A stretch of 64,000 nucleotides of DNA, from assembly GCF_947487515.1 (NCBI RefSeq), contig NZ_CANKWO010000004.1, forward strand, positions 248,001-312,000, written 5' to 3'. Every line of letters begins with the position of its first letter. Position 1 is the stretch's first letter. This document shows positions 7,651-16,791 of this stretch, piece by piece. The notes under the pieces are model-generated. The model worked only from the letters and a program-made list of their open reading frames with translations. It was not told where the DNA came from and made no database searches. The position numbers and the translations under genes are program-made. This DNA is from an uncultured Litoreibacter sp. (GTDB lineage Bacteria; Pseudomonadota; Alphaproteobacteria; Rhodobacterales; Rhodobacteraceae).

Positions 7651-8535
7651 CTATACCCCCTTGCGGTTGGCCGGATGCAACGAAGAGGCCAAAATATGGT
7701 CCGACCCATGCACCACAGCCTCGGCTTGGTGAAAGATTTTCGGGTCGGGGGGCGTGGCAACGCTTTCGTCTTTGTCGGGATAGTCCAGCTGCCACAAGAA
7801 ATGCTTGATGCAAGCCAATCGCGCGCGCTTCTTGTCGTTAGATCGTATCACTGTCCAAGGGGCATCGGCGGTGTCCGTATAGAAGAACATCGCTTCTTTC
7901 GCCTCTGTGTAGTCATCCCATTTGTCCAAACTTGCGCGATCGATTGGCGACAGTTTCCAGCGCTTCAAAGGATCAGTTTCGCGGGCTGCAAACCGTTTCT
8001 TTTGCTCGTCTTGGGTGACGGAAAACCAGTATTTGAACAGCTTTATTCCGCTGCGGGTCAACATGCGTTCGAATTCTGGCGTTTGGCGCATGAACTCCAG
8101 ATATTCAGTGGGTTTGCAGAACTCCATGACCCGTTCCACTCCGGCGCGATTATACCAAGACCGATCATATAGAACCATTTCACCGGCCGTTGGCAGGTGT
8201 TTGATATAGCGCTGGAAAAACCATTGCCCGCGCTCTTCGTCGGTGGGTTTGTTCAGCGCCACGACGCGGGCCTCACGAGGGTTCAGATGCTCGGTGAACC
8301 GCTTGATCGTCCCACCTTTACCTGCCGCATCGCGTCCTTCGAACAGCAAAACGAACTTTTGCCCCGTTTGCGTGACCCAATGCTGCACCTTCAAAAGCTC
8401 AACCTGCAGGGCCGCCTTTTCCGCCTCATAGTCTGCCCGATTGATTTTCTCGGCATAGGGGTAGTCGCCTTGCTCAAAGCCGGTGATGGAGGCTGGTGGG
8501 GCAGGGGCATCGGTTTTGGCGGGGCGTGCAGACAT
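7651..8535 (-). CDS. ppk2: Polyphosphate kinase 2
   Basis: A 294-residue single-domain PPK2, which phosphorylates nucleoside diphosphates using polyphosphate (or makes polyphosphate in reverse) in the cytoplasm. The P-loop EGRDAAGKGG (66-75), the Walker B/lid region YDRSWYNRAG (123-132) and FKYWFSV are characteristic of the family. Length and single domain fit class I. It is monocistronic, convergent with the ABC importer and divergent from the EamA gene. Whether it favours ADP or GDP cannot be told by eye. Confidence 0.93.
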   Translation of the reverse strand: MSARPAKTDAPAPPASITGFEQGDYPYAEKINRADYEAEKAALQVELLKVQHWVTQTGQKFVLLFEGRDAAGKGGTIKRFTEHLNPREARVVALNKPTDEERGQWFFQRYIKHLPTAGEMVLYDRSWYNRAGVERVMEFCKPTEYLEFMRQTPEFERMLTRSGIKLFKYWFSVTQDEQKKRFAARETDPLKRWKLSPIDRASLDKWDDYTEAKEAMFFYTDTADAPWTVIRSNDKKRARLACIKHFLWQLDYPDKDESVATPPDPKIFHQAEAVVHGSDHILASSLHPANRKGV

Positions 8536-8709
8536 ATGGCAGTCCTATGGTTAACTTGGTGTCATAGCGTGAGTATCGACGAGATATTAACGAAAGCTGA
8601 CGCATCGGCATTGACTTGGATCAACACGGCACCGCTGAACGGGGTGGCACGGAGCTGCGCGGAGGCAAAGGCGCTTGCTGAACCCACAGCAGGGGCTTAG
8701 CGTGCTGTG

Positions 8710-9555
8710 ATGTCTCTTCTCGTCTTTTTTGCCGTCATTTCCGCCGCCGTGCTGCATGCGATCTGGAACGCCTTGGTCAGGGGTGGCGCGGATAAGCGGT
8801 TGAATATGGCGGGTGTGGTGATCGGTCATTTGCCTTTGGGGATCGTTGCGCTGCTTTTGGCACCGTCCCCAGAGCCGGCATCCTATCCCTATTTATTCGC
8901 CGGAATTGCCCTGCATTTCGGCTATCAGTGGTTTTTGCTTGGCTCCTACAAAATCGGAGAGCTGACACAGGTCTACCCCATCGCGCGTGGGATAGCGCCG
9001 CTGTTGGTGGCCGCCGTGTCCCTTCTTTTCCTTGGGGTAGACCTGAGCGGGCTGGAGATGCTGGCCATCGCCACAATTGCCGCGGGAATTCTAAGCATAT
9101 CCTTGGTGCGCGGGACAGATGGGTTGCGACACGGCAAGGCCACGGGAATGGCGCTGGTCACCGGCTGTTTCATCGCCAGCTATTCCTTGGTGGATGGGAT
9201 GGGGGCACGGCTGTCGGGCTCCCCGATTGGTTACTACGCTTGGCTGGGGATCGCCAATGCGGTGATCTTTGCAGGGTTCATGGCGGCCACAACTCCGCAG
9301 GTGCTACGTGATCTGCCCACCAAAGGGATGAAGGTGTTCTTGGTTGGGGGGAGCGCTTCATTTGTCGCCTATAGTCTTGTGATCTGGGCGTTCACCCAAT
9401 CCTCAATCGCCTTGGTGACGGCCCTGCGCGAAACATCGATCATATTTGCCTTGTTGATTGGGGTGATGTGGATGGGCGAGCGCCTGAGCCTTGGTAAGGT
9501 TCTTTCCACGATGATCACAGTGGTCGGGGTGATTTTGCTGCGGGCCTCACGGTAA
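8710..9555 (+). CDS. EamA/DMT-family transporter
   Basis: A 281-residue membrane protein with about ten hydrophobic helices arranged as two similar halves, the drug/metabolite transporter (EamA) layout. The N-terminal half has the family-like HAIWNALVRGG segment, and GERLSLGKVLSTMITVVGVILL closes the second half. The ATG at 8710 is chosen over the adjoining GTG at 8707. Substrate unknown. The preceding 174 bases (8536-8709) hold no convincing gene. It may share a promoter direction with the ccm block but is separated from ccmF by 116 nt. Confidence 0.85.
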   Translation: MSLLVFFAVISAAVLHAIWNALVRGGADKRLNMAGVVIGHLPLGIVALLLAPSPEPASYPYLFAGIALHFGYQWFLLGSYKIGELTQVYPIARGIAPLLVAAVSLLFLGVDLSGLEMLAIATIAAGILSISLVRGTDGLRHGKATGMALVTGCFIASYSLVDGMGARLSGSPIGYYAWLGIANAVIFAGFMAATTPQVLRDLPTKGMKVFLVGGSASFVAYSLVIWAFTQSSIALVTALRETSIIFALLIGVMWMGERLSLGKVLSTMITVVGVILLRASR

Positions 9556-9671
9556 CAGCGGGTTTTCTCGCCGGATCGTGAACGGGCGGGGCAACGGGTC
9601 GCGGGGGGATGCCTTGACCTTCGTGCACGCTTGGCCCCATCTAAGCGGATATATCTCAACAGGTTGCCGCC

Positions 9672-11657
9672 ATGATCCCTGAACTCGGACAATTCGCACT
9701 TTCCCTCGCCTTGATTGCGGCCTTGGTGCAAAGCGTATTGCCTATGTGGGGCGCCGCGCGCGGCAATGTGTTGTGGATGCGGTCGTCGCAGGCCAGCGCC
9801 TTGGCGCAGTTCCTGCTTATCGCATTCGCATTTGCGGCCCTGATGCGCAGCTACATCGTGTCAGATTTCACCGTTGAAAATGTCATCAATAATTCTCATT
9901 CCTTGCAGCCGATGATCTACAAAATCGCGGGCACATGGGGCAACCATGAGGGGTCGTTGCTTTTGTGGGTGTTTATCCTTGCAGGCTTTGGCGCGGCGGT
10001 GGCGTTCTTCGGGCGCAACATCCCGCAGGCCCTGAAGGCGCGCACCCTGTCTGTTCAGGCGTGGATATCCGTGGGCTTCATCAGCTTTATGCTGTTCACC
10101 TCGAACCCGTTTACCCGCGTGTTCCCCCCGCCATTGGATGGCACGGACTTGAACCCCTTGCTGCAAGACTTGGGGTTGGCGATCCATCCCCCCCTTTTAT
10201 ACGTGGGCTATGTGGGGTTCTCTATTGTGTTTTCCTTTGCCGTGGCTGCGCTGATTGAGGGGCGCGTTGACCCTGCTTGGGCCCGTTGGGTGCGCCCTTG
10301 GACTTTGGCGGCTTGGACGTCGCTATCGGCGGGCTTGGGGCTGGGGTCATGGTGGGCCTATTACGAGCTGGGCTGGGGCGGCTGGTGGTTCTGGGATCCG
10401 GTGGAAAACGTGGCCTTCATGCCTTGGCTTTTGGGGACTGCATTGCTGCATTCGGCCATTGTCACCGAAAAGCGGGATACCTTCAAAAGCTGGACGATCT
10501 TGCTGTCGATCCTGACGTTTTCACTTTCGTTGTTGGGCACATTCATCGTGCGCTCGGGGTTGCTGACTTCGGTACATGCCTTTGCCGTCGACCCAGAGCG
10601 CGGCGTCTACATCTTGGGGCTGTTGTTTGTGTCGATTGGCGGGTCACTGGCGCTTTTTGCGTGGCGGGCCCCAGCGATGGAGGGGGGCGGGTTGTTCGCC
10701 CCGATTTCGCGCGAGGCGGGCTTGTTGATTAACAACCTCTTGCTGGCCACGGCCACTGCGACCGTTCTGTTTGGCACGCTCTATCCATTGTTCTTGGAAG
10801 CCGTTACCGGCGACAAAATCTCGGTCGGGCCACCCTTCTTCAATGCAAGTTTCGTCCCGATCATGATGCCGCTGTTGTTGGTCATGGGCGTGGGGCCGTT
10901 TTTGTCATGGAAGCGCGCAGATCTGGCGGGTGTTTTATCCCGCTTGAAGCTTGCCTTCGCCTTGGCTGCCCTTGTGTCTTTGGGGGTCTGGTATGCGACC
11001 ACAGGCGGGCCGGTCTTGGCAATCATCGCCATGGGGGTCGGGGTTTGGTTGTTGATCGCAACTGCGCAAGAATGGGCAACCCGAGTGAAGCTGTTCAAGC
11101 CCGACGCATGGGCGCGCATTCGCCGTCAGCCGCGGGCATCTCATGGCATGACATTGGCCCATTTGGGAGTGGCCTTCTTGGTGCTGGGGGCCACAGGCTC
11201 ATCGGCTTGGAAGGAAGATATCGTAGCCTTCGCCGACCCAGGAACGGTGATCAAGATCGCAGGCTTTGAGCTGACCTTTGAGAGCGTAGAGCGCCAGCAG
11301 GGCCCCAATTACATTGCCGATGTGGCCACCTTAAGCGTCACCCGCGAAGGCGAATTCGTCACCAATTTATACCCTGAGCGCCGCTTTTACCCTGCGGCAG
11401 GGTCGACGACGACGGAAAGCTCCATCCGGCAAACGCTGGCGGGGGACCTCTATGCCTCCCTCGCGGAACCGGCGGCAGAAGGGGCCAAAAACAACTGGGT
11501 TTTACGTGTGCTCTATGAGCCATTGGTGAACTTCTTGTGGATCGGGACGGCCTTCCTTGTGTTAGGCGGTGGCTTGTCACTGTCGGACCGCAGATTGCGC
11601 ATTGGCGCGCCGCGAAAATCCAAACCCGCGCCCCTAAGCGCCACCCCAGCGGAGTAA
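9672..11657 (+). CDS. ccmF: Cytochrome c heme lyase subunit CcmF
   Basis: A 661-residue polytopic inner-membrane protein of the Ccm (system I) pathway, which attaches heme to apocytochrome c in the periplasm. It has WGNHEGS (89-95), LAIHPPLLY (His172) and the periplasmic heme-handling WWD motif GWGGWWFWDPVENVAFMPW (234-252), followed by His260. The C-terminal third is a periplasmic domain ending in a last membrane helix. It starts the ccmF-ccmG-ccmH-ccmI run; ccmABCDE are not in this window. Confidence 0.97.
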   Translation: MIPELGQFALSLALIAALVQSVLPMWGAARGNVLWMRSSQASALAQFLLIAFAFAALMRSYIVSDFTVENVINNSHSLQPMIYKIAGTWGNHEGSLLLWVFILAGFGAAVAFFGRNIPQALKARTLSVQAWISVGFISFMLFTSNPFTRVFPPPLDGTDLNPLLQDLGLAIHPPLLYVGYVGFSIVFSFAVAALIEGRVDPAWARWVRPWTLAAWTSLSAGLGLGSWWAYYELGWGGWWFWDPVENVAFMPWLLGTALLHSAIVTEKRDTFKSWTILLSILTFSLSLLGTFIVRSGLLTSVHAFAVDPERGVYILGLLFVSIGGSLALFAWRAPAMEGGGLFAPISREAGLLINNLLLATATATVLFGTLYPLFLEAVTGDKISVGPPFFNASFVPIMMPLLLVMGVGPFLSWKRADLAGVLSRLKLAFALAALVSLGVWYATTGGPVLAIIAMGVGVWLLIATAQEWATRVKLFKPDAWARIRRQPRASHGMTLAHLGVAFLVLGATGSSAWKEDIVAFADPGTVIKIAGFELTFESVERQQGPNYIADVATLSVTREGEFVTNLYPERRFYPAAGSTTTESSIRQTLAGDLYASLAEPAAEGAKNNWVLRVLYEPLVNFLWIGTAFLVLGGGLSLSDRRLRIGAPRKSKPAPLSATPAE

Positions 11658-11662
11658 CCGGT

Positions 11663-12205
11663 ATGAAACGTCTGCTTTTTGCGCTGCCCTTGGTTGTCGC
11701 CATCATAATTGGAGGGTTTGCCATTTGGGGGCTGTCGGGGGGGCGTGATCCTTCTGCGCTGCCTTCTGTGTTCATCTCACAGCCGGTTCCGCAGCTCAGT
11801 CTGGGCCCCATCGAGGGCGTGAACAGCCCGGGCCTGACGACCGATGACATCAAGGCCATGCAGGGGATCAAGCTGCTCAATATATTTGCGTCTTGGTGCG
11901 GGCCATGCCGCGCGGAGCATCCCAACTTGGAACGCTTGGCACGCGAAGAAGGCGTGACACTGGTTGGGGTGAACTACAAAGACAAGCCGGAGGCCGCTGC
12001 CAAATGGCTGGCTGAACTGGGCAATCCCTATGCGGCCATCGGTTCGGATTACAGCGGGCGCGCGGGCATTGATTTGGGCATATCCGGCGTTCCAGAGACC
12101 TTTATCATCGACGCGGACGGCATAATCAGGCACCGCTTTGCGGGCCCGTTGGTGGGTGACGGTTTGCGTCGGTTCATGGAGACATTGAACGAGGTGCGCA
12201 AGTGA
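11663..12205 (+). CDS. ccmG: Thiol:disulfide interchange protein CcmG/DsbE
   Basis: A 180-residue membrane-anchored periplasmic thioredoxin. An N-terminal anchor (3-24) is followed by a thioredoxin fold with WCGPC (78-82) and the cis-proline loop GVPETF. It keeps apocytochrome CXXCH cysteines reduced for heme ligation. A longer in-frame extension into ccmF lacks the anchor at its N-terminus and is rejected in favour of ATG 11663, which follows the ccmF stop by 5 nt. The stop overlaps the GTG of ccmH. Its likely electron source, an ScsB/DsbD-like protein, is encoded next to this operon on the other strand. Confidence 0.95.
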   Translation: MKRLLFALPLVVAIIIGGFAIWGLSGGRDPSALPSVFISQPVPQLSLGPIEGVNSPGLTTDDIKAMQGIKLLNIFASWCGPCRAEHPNLERLAREEGVTLVGVNYKDKPEAAAKWLAELGNPYAAIGSDYSGRAGIDLGISGVPETFIIDADGIIRHRFAGPLVGDGLRRFMETLNEVRK

Positions 12206-12669
12206 TCCGCATATGGATCATGACGCTGGTGCTGCTCGCCTCTCCGGCGGCGGCGGTGGAGCCGGACGAAGTGCTGTCCGACCCAATCCTCGAAGAGCGC
12301 GCCCGCGCCATTTCCAGCAAAGTGCGATGCGTGGTTTGCCAGAATGAACCGATCGACAATTCAAACGCTGGTGTGGCGCGCGATCTGCGTTTGCTGATCC
12401 GCGAGCGGTTGGTCGCGGGGGATAGTGATCAAGAAATCTTTGACTTCTTGGTGCTTCGATATGGGGATTTTGTGCTGTTCAAGCCGCCCTTCAAACCGTC
12501 GACTTACGCTTTGTGGCTTGGCCCCTTTGTGATCCTGCTGATCGGGGGAGGGGCGGTCGTGGTCTCTTTGGCGCGGCGTCCCAAAGGACCTGCGGCATCG
12601 GCGGCGGATCTGAGCGTTGAAGAAGAGACAGAGCTGGCCAAGCTCATGCAAAAGGACACGCCCCAATGA
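12202..12669 (+). CDS. ccmH: Cytochrome c maturation protein CcmH/CycL
   Basis: A 155-residue protein: signal sequence (about 1-18), periplasmic domain with the redox motif RCVVCQN (Cys43 and Cys46), then one membrane helix (about 103-124) and a short acidic tail. This is the short CcmH form that cooperates with CcmF and CcmI in apocytochrome presentation. GTG start in a GTGA overlap with ccmG; the stop overlaps ccmI by 4 nt. Confidence 0.94.
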   Translation: MIRIWIMTLVLLASPAAAVEPDEVLSDPILEERARAISSKVRCVVCQNEPIDNSNAGVARDLRLLIRERLVAGDSDQEIFDFLVLRYGDFVLFKPPFKPSTYALWLGPFVILLIGGGAVVVSLARRPKGPAASAADLSVEEETELAKLMQKDTPQ

Positions 12670-13817
12670 CGTTCTGGCTTTCGGCTTCCGGCCTTGCTTT
12701 GCTAACAACCGCTGCTTTTTTGTGGCCGTTGATGCGGCGGAATGCCGATACCTTGGGGCGCGCGGACGGGGCAATCGAGATATTCCGCGACCAGTTGGGC
12801 GAAGTAGACCGTGATGCGGAACGCGGCATCATCTCCGGTGCTGAGGCCGATTCAGCGCGTATTGAAATCAAGCGCCGCATGATCGCCGCGGATAAGTCTC
12901 GCGAGACCTTCGGGGGCAAATCCCACGATGGGCGGAACCTGTTGGTGGCTTTGGCCTTGGCGACACCACTTGCAGGGGCCGCGCTCTATGCCCAATTGGG
13001 CGCGCCGACTATTCCCTCCGTTCCCTTTGCCGAGCGCAAATCAGAACAGACCGAAGCCCAAAACCTGCAAAAACTGACGGCCCAGCTGCGCAGCAGGCTC
13101 GAGAGTGAACCAAATGGCGGCGAGACCCGCGGCTGGGAATTGCTGGCGACGACCTACACCAATATGGGGCGCTACAAAGATGCCGCCGCGGCCTATGAAC
13201 GCATCGTGGAGCGCGAGGGGGCGACCTCTGCCACTTGGTCGCAATATGCCGAGGTCTTGATTTCCGCCGAGAACGGCATCGTCACGAAACCCGCTGAAGA
13301 CGCGATCAACCGCGCGGTGGAATTGGATCCGCTGAACCCCGCTGGAGCCTATTACAAAGCCGCCGCATTGTCGCAATCAGGAAAGGTGAAGGAGGCGCGC
13401 CAATCGCTTCTGGATCGCGTGGCTCAGGAGCAGGGACCGGCTCCTTGGATGCCGTTCTTTCTACAAGAGGTGAACCGTCTGGGCGCAGAGCTGGGGCTTG
13501 AACCTGTCGGCTTGCCGGACTTTCCCGATGCCCCTCGCGGGCCTTCGCAAACCGATGTTCAGGCGGCGGCCGAGATGACAGAGCAAGAGCGTCGGGAGTT
13601 CGTGCGCTCGATGGTTGATACTTTGGCCGAGCGGATGAAGGATGAGCCGGAAAACCTGCAAGGATGGCTGCAACTTGCCCGCGCCTATAGCGTGCTGGGG
13701 GAAGGTGACAATGCCCGCGCAGCATATCTCAGCGCAAAGGAATTGACCGACGCGCTGCCCGAAGATGACCCGCGGCGTCTCGCGGTGGATCAGGGGCTGG
13801 AGGCGCTGGAAAACTAA
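12666..13817 (+). CDS. ccmI: Cytochrome c maturation protein CcmI/CycH
   Basis: A 383-residue apocytochrome chaperone. Two membrane helices (about 2-20 and 93-110) flank a cytoplasmic loop, followed by a long periplasmic region with tetratricopeptide-like repeats (for example GWELLATTYTNMGRYKDAAAA and LQGWLQLARAYSVLGEG segments), which bind the C-terminal helix of apocytochrome c. ATGA overlap with ccmH. It is the last gene of the ccm run and converges with scsB, 10 nt apart. Confidence 0.92.
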   Translation: MTFWLSASGLALLTTAAFLWPLMRRNADTLGRADGAIEIFRDQLGEVDRDAERGIISGAEADSARIEIKRRMIAADKSRETFGGKSHDGRNLLVALALATPLAGAALYAQLGAPTIPSVPFAERKSEQTEAQNLQKLTAQLRSRLESEPNGGETRGWELLATTYTNMGRYKDAAAAYERIVEREGATSATWSQYAEVLISAENGIVTKPAEDAINRAVELDPLNPAGAYYKAAALSQSGKVKEARQSLLDRVAQEQGPAPWMPFFLQEVNRLGAELGLEPVGLPDFPDAPRGPSQTDVQAAAEMTEQERREFVRSMVDTLAERMKDEPENLQGWLQLARAYSVLGEGDNARAAYLSAKELTDALPEDDPRRLAVDQGLEALEN

Positions 13818-13827
13818 GGTTCAGGCG

Positions 13828-15885
13828 CTAAGACTTGGCCGCGTCCAAAGCCGTGAGAACCAGCTCCTTAGTCAAGAACTCGGGCAAGGCAATGCCATCT
13901 GGGGCGTTGGGGCCATAGACGATATTGAACGGAATGCCGAAGCGCCCATTGCTTTTGAGGAAGCTTAGGATTGCAGGGTCAGGCTGGGTCCAATCTGCGC
14001 GCATGGCGGTAACACCATCTGCGCGCAGGCGATCGCTGACGGGCGCGCGATCCAACACCCGAGCCTTATTGGCCTTACATGTCAGGCACCAAGAGGCGGT
14101 GACATCCACGAATACCACATCTCCTTGAGCGACGGCCTCACGAATGGCGGTCTCTTGGAACACAGCCCAATCTGCACTGGCCACCACAGCTTGGGGGGAT
14201 GGACGCAACACGGCTGGCATCAAAAGCGCCACCGCAACCAAAGCCGCAGGAGCGGCCCAACGCAGGCTGGACCCGACTGGCAGCTTTAGCGCTACAAGTG
14301 CGGCCAGAAGAAACGCCCAAAAGGCCAAGATCACCTGCCAGCCCGCCACGGTCAACAAAACCGACGAAAGCCACAGCGCGGTCAAGGCTAGCAGCCCTGC
14401 CATCACCCATTTCACCCAGACCATCCAGGGCCCAGGCTTGGGGAGGGCCTGCACCCATGAGGGGCGCAAGGCGATCAACAGGTAAGGCGCCGCAAGACCC
14501 ACCCCAAGGGCTGTGAAGGTCGCGACTGCCTCCATCGCGCTGCCAGCCAGCGCAAAGGTCACAGCTGTGCCCAAAAACGGAGCAGAGCAGGGCGTGGCCA
14601 ACACGGCGGCCAATGCCCCCGTGCAGAAGTCACCCCACAGGCCCGTGCCCCCTTCAATCCGGCTCATCGAGGTGTTCAGGCGTTGCGGAAGGCGAAATTC
14701 GAACAGCCCCGCCAGATTGGCCGCAAACAGCATGATCAAGGCCACCATTACCCCAAGGAACACCGGGTTTTGGAATTGCACCCCCCATCCAATTTGCCCG
14801 CCACCTGCGCGAATGCTCAACAACACGGCGACTAAGGCCCACATGAAGGTCAAAACTCCAAGTGCAGAGACCAAAAATCCCGTGCGAATACGTGCGGGGC
14901 TTTGATCGCTGGATTTCAGCGCAGAGGCGAATTTGATGGTCAGCACCGGTAGGACGCAGGGCATAATGTTCAAGATCAACCCGCCAAGAAGGGCGATGAG
15001 CACAATTCCCCAAAGGCTGGATTCTGCGGCTTGGGACGTGAGCGGGGTCGCAGCCGGATCGCCCGCGGTGAACAGTGCGGCGCGCGAACCATCGCGAAAG
15101 ACCACATCGAATGATGTGATGCTCTGCGGCGCTGACAGGACCGGCAGGGTTGCTACAACGGATGTGCGGTCGGCGGAATAGGTGAATGCGGGGGCTCCGA
15201 AGGTGGCGTCAGGCCCCATGTCTGGAAACACCTGCAGCGCATCTGAAAAACCGGCGTCGCTGACCAAAGATATCTGCAATTCGGTTTTATCTGCCGACAT
15301 CCAGTGTTTTGGATCCCGCATTCCGGCCTCACCGACAGGTGTGGGCACCTGTGCTGCAGCCTCGGCGATTGCGCTGGCGGAGGTGACATCTACCCCGGCC
15401 TCTCCGGCCAGTAGGGTGACATTGAGGTCGAATAATTCGGGGATGCATAATTCGTGACAGACAAGCAGATTGGCCGACAGGTTCAAGACCGTTGTCTCAC
15501 CGACCTTGTCCAATGTCAGCTGGATCGGGAATGTCACCTCATCGGCATAGCCGTAGTTTTCAATCTCGAAGGCTTCGAAACGGGTCGGCGCGGGGTATAG
15601 GATGGTGCTATTGGCAACATTCGACGATGCCCCCCAGTCAAGGTCTGGGGCGTAGCCTACCGACCCCGGGGCTTTCCAATAGGTTTTCCACCCCTTTGCC
15701 AAAGTGACCTGAAGGGCCGCAGATAAGGTGCCCGCATTAGGGGTTACCGCATTTTCAGCGGTAATCAGGCGCGCCGTCATGCGGTCGCTTTGATAGGCCA
15801 GTGACGAGGCCGCATAAGCGGGGGGCAGGGCAAAAAACAAGGCTGCGCACAGCAATGTCGCGATCAGGGGCGTCAAAACTCTCAT
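13828..15885 (-). CDS. ScsB/DsbD-type transmembrane thiol:disulfide interchange protein
   Basis: A 685-residue three-part protein. After a signal peptide comes a periplasmic domain of about 260 residues with LVCHELCIPE (Cys143, Cys147). A DsbD-like membrane core follows with two single cysteines in MPCVLPV (Cys310) and TPCSAPF (Cys433). A C-terminal thioredoxin domain has SWCLTC (Cys600, Cys603). The large N-terminal domain is the ScsB rather than the DsbD arrangement. It passes electrons from cytoplasmic thioredoxin to periplasmic partners. ATG at 15885 is chosen because AAGGG lies 6 nt upstream; an in-frame GTG at 15906 would add 7 residues. It is divergent from a ScsC-like gene and converges with ccmI, giving two obvious candidate clients. 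Confidence 0.9.
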   Translation of the reverse strand: MRVLTPLIATLLCAALFFALPPAYAASSLAYQSDRMTARLITAENAVTPNAGTLSAALQVTLAKGWKTYWKAPGSVGYAPDLDWGASSNVANSTILYPAPTRFEAFEIENYGYADEVTFPIQLTLDKVGETTVLNLSANLLVCHELCIPELFDLNVTLLAGEAGVDVTSASAIAEAAAQVPTPVGEAGMRDPKHWMSADKTELQISLVSDAGFSDALQVFPDMGPDATFGAPAFTYSADRTSVVATLPVLSAPQSITSFDVVFRDGSRAALFTAGDPAATPLTSQAAESSLWGIVLIALLGGLILNIMPCVLPVLTIKFASALKSSDQSPARIRTGFLVSALGVLTFMWALVAVLLSIRAGGGQIGWGVQFQNPVFLGVMVALIMLFAANLAGLFEFRLPQRLNTSMSRIEGGTGLWGDFCTGALAAVLATPCSAPFLGTAVTFALAGSAMEAVATFTALGVGLAAPYLLIALRPSWVQALPKPGPWMVWVKWVMAGLLALTALWLSSVLLTVAGWQVILAFWAFLLAALVALKLPVGSSLRWAAPAALVAVALLMPAVLRPSPQAVVASADWAVFQETAIREAVAQGDVVFVDVTASWCLTCKANKARVLDRAPVSDRLRADGVTAMRADWTQPDPAILSFLKSNGRFGIPFNIVYGPNAPDGIALPEFLTKELVLTALDAAKS

Positions 15886-16027
15886 GAGACCCTTGGTCCA
15901 CTGCACGCCCTACAAAGGCAAGAGATTTTGCACCTGTGTCACCGCCTCGTGAACGCCAAGTGTTTGACAATCTGATCGCACAAGATCACGGTCCCGTTAA
16001 CACCTCTGTCCCAAGGAACCTTACGTT

Positions 16028-16753
16028 ATGATCCGTCTTGCTATGACCACTGCAATTGCCCTTGCCTTAACGTCTGGGGCGGTGACCGCCGAAGACCTGA
16101 GCAAGAAACAGATGCAAGAGCTGGTGCTGCAAACCATTCGCGACAACCCAGAAATCATCATGGAAGCCATCCAAACGCTGCAAGAGCGCGAAGAATTGGC
16201 CAAAGCCGATCAAGCGCAGGCAGTGCTGAGCGCCAACCGTCAGGCTTTGGAGCAAGATCCAAACGCGCCGGTTATCGGCAATCCAGACGGTGATGTTACC
16301 GTGGTCGAGTTCTTTGACTACAATTGCGGCTATTGCCGGCGCACTTTTGACGATGTGCATGAATTGATCGGGGATGACAGCAATCTGCGCGTGGTGATGC
16401 GGGAATGGCCGATCCTTGGCGAAGAAAGCGTCTATGCGGCGCGGGCGGCTTTGGCCTCTCGGGCGCAGGGCAAATATGAAGAGTTTCACAACGCGTTGAT
16501 GAGTTTCGAAGGCCGCGCCAACGAGACCAGCGTCGGTATCATCGCGGTGGAGCTTGGCATTGATATCGATCAGCTGAAGCGAGACATGAACGCCCCAGAA
16601 GTCGCGGCGCATATTCAAACCAGCATGCAATTGACACAGGCCTTGAACCTGAACGGCACTCCGGCCTTCATCTTCGGGGATCAACTGGTTCCCGGCGCGA
16701 TCGAGTTGGAGCAAATGCAGGCCCTTGTAGCGCAAATTCGCGACGCGGGCTGA
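16028..16753 (+). CDS. DsbA-family periplasmic thiol protein, ScsC-like
   Basis: A 241-residue exported protein: signal peptide cleaved near TAEDLSKKQ, a helical N-terminal extension containing RDNPEIIMEAIQTLQ (38-52), then a DsbA-type thioredoxin fold with EFFDYNCGYC (Cys100, Cys103) and a Thr-Pro cis loop (GTPAFIFG). The N-terminal helical stalk matches the trimerisation region known in ScsC proteins, which act as disulfide isomerases kept reduced by ScsB. The divergent scsB-like gene 142 nt away supports this pairing. A simple Com1/DsbA oxidase role is the alternative. Confidence 0.88.
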   Translation: MIRLAMTTAIALALTSGAVTAEDLSKKQMQELVLQTIRDNPEIIMEAIQTLQEREELAKADQAQAVLSANRQALEQDPNAPVIGNPDGDVTVVEFFDYNCGYCRRTFDDVHELIGDDSNLRVVMREWPILGEESVYAARAALASRAQGKYEEFHNALMSFEGRANETSVGIIAVELGIDIDQLKRDMNAPEVAAHIQTSMQLTQALNLNGTPAFIFGDQLVPGAIELEQMQALVAQIRDAG

Positions 16754-16791
16754 CGTCAGCGGGCAGGTTAGGCAAAAGGCGGGCTCTATCC

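Noticed and set aside
8569-8700. 43-codon frame starting at GTG upstream of the EamA gene
   Set aside because: Third-position bias is weak and no family was recognised; text such as LTWINTAPLNG is suggestive but insufficient.
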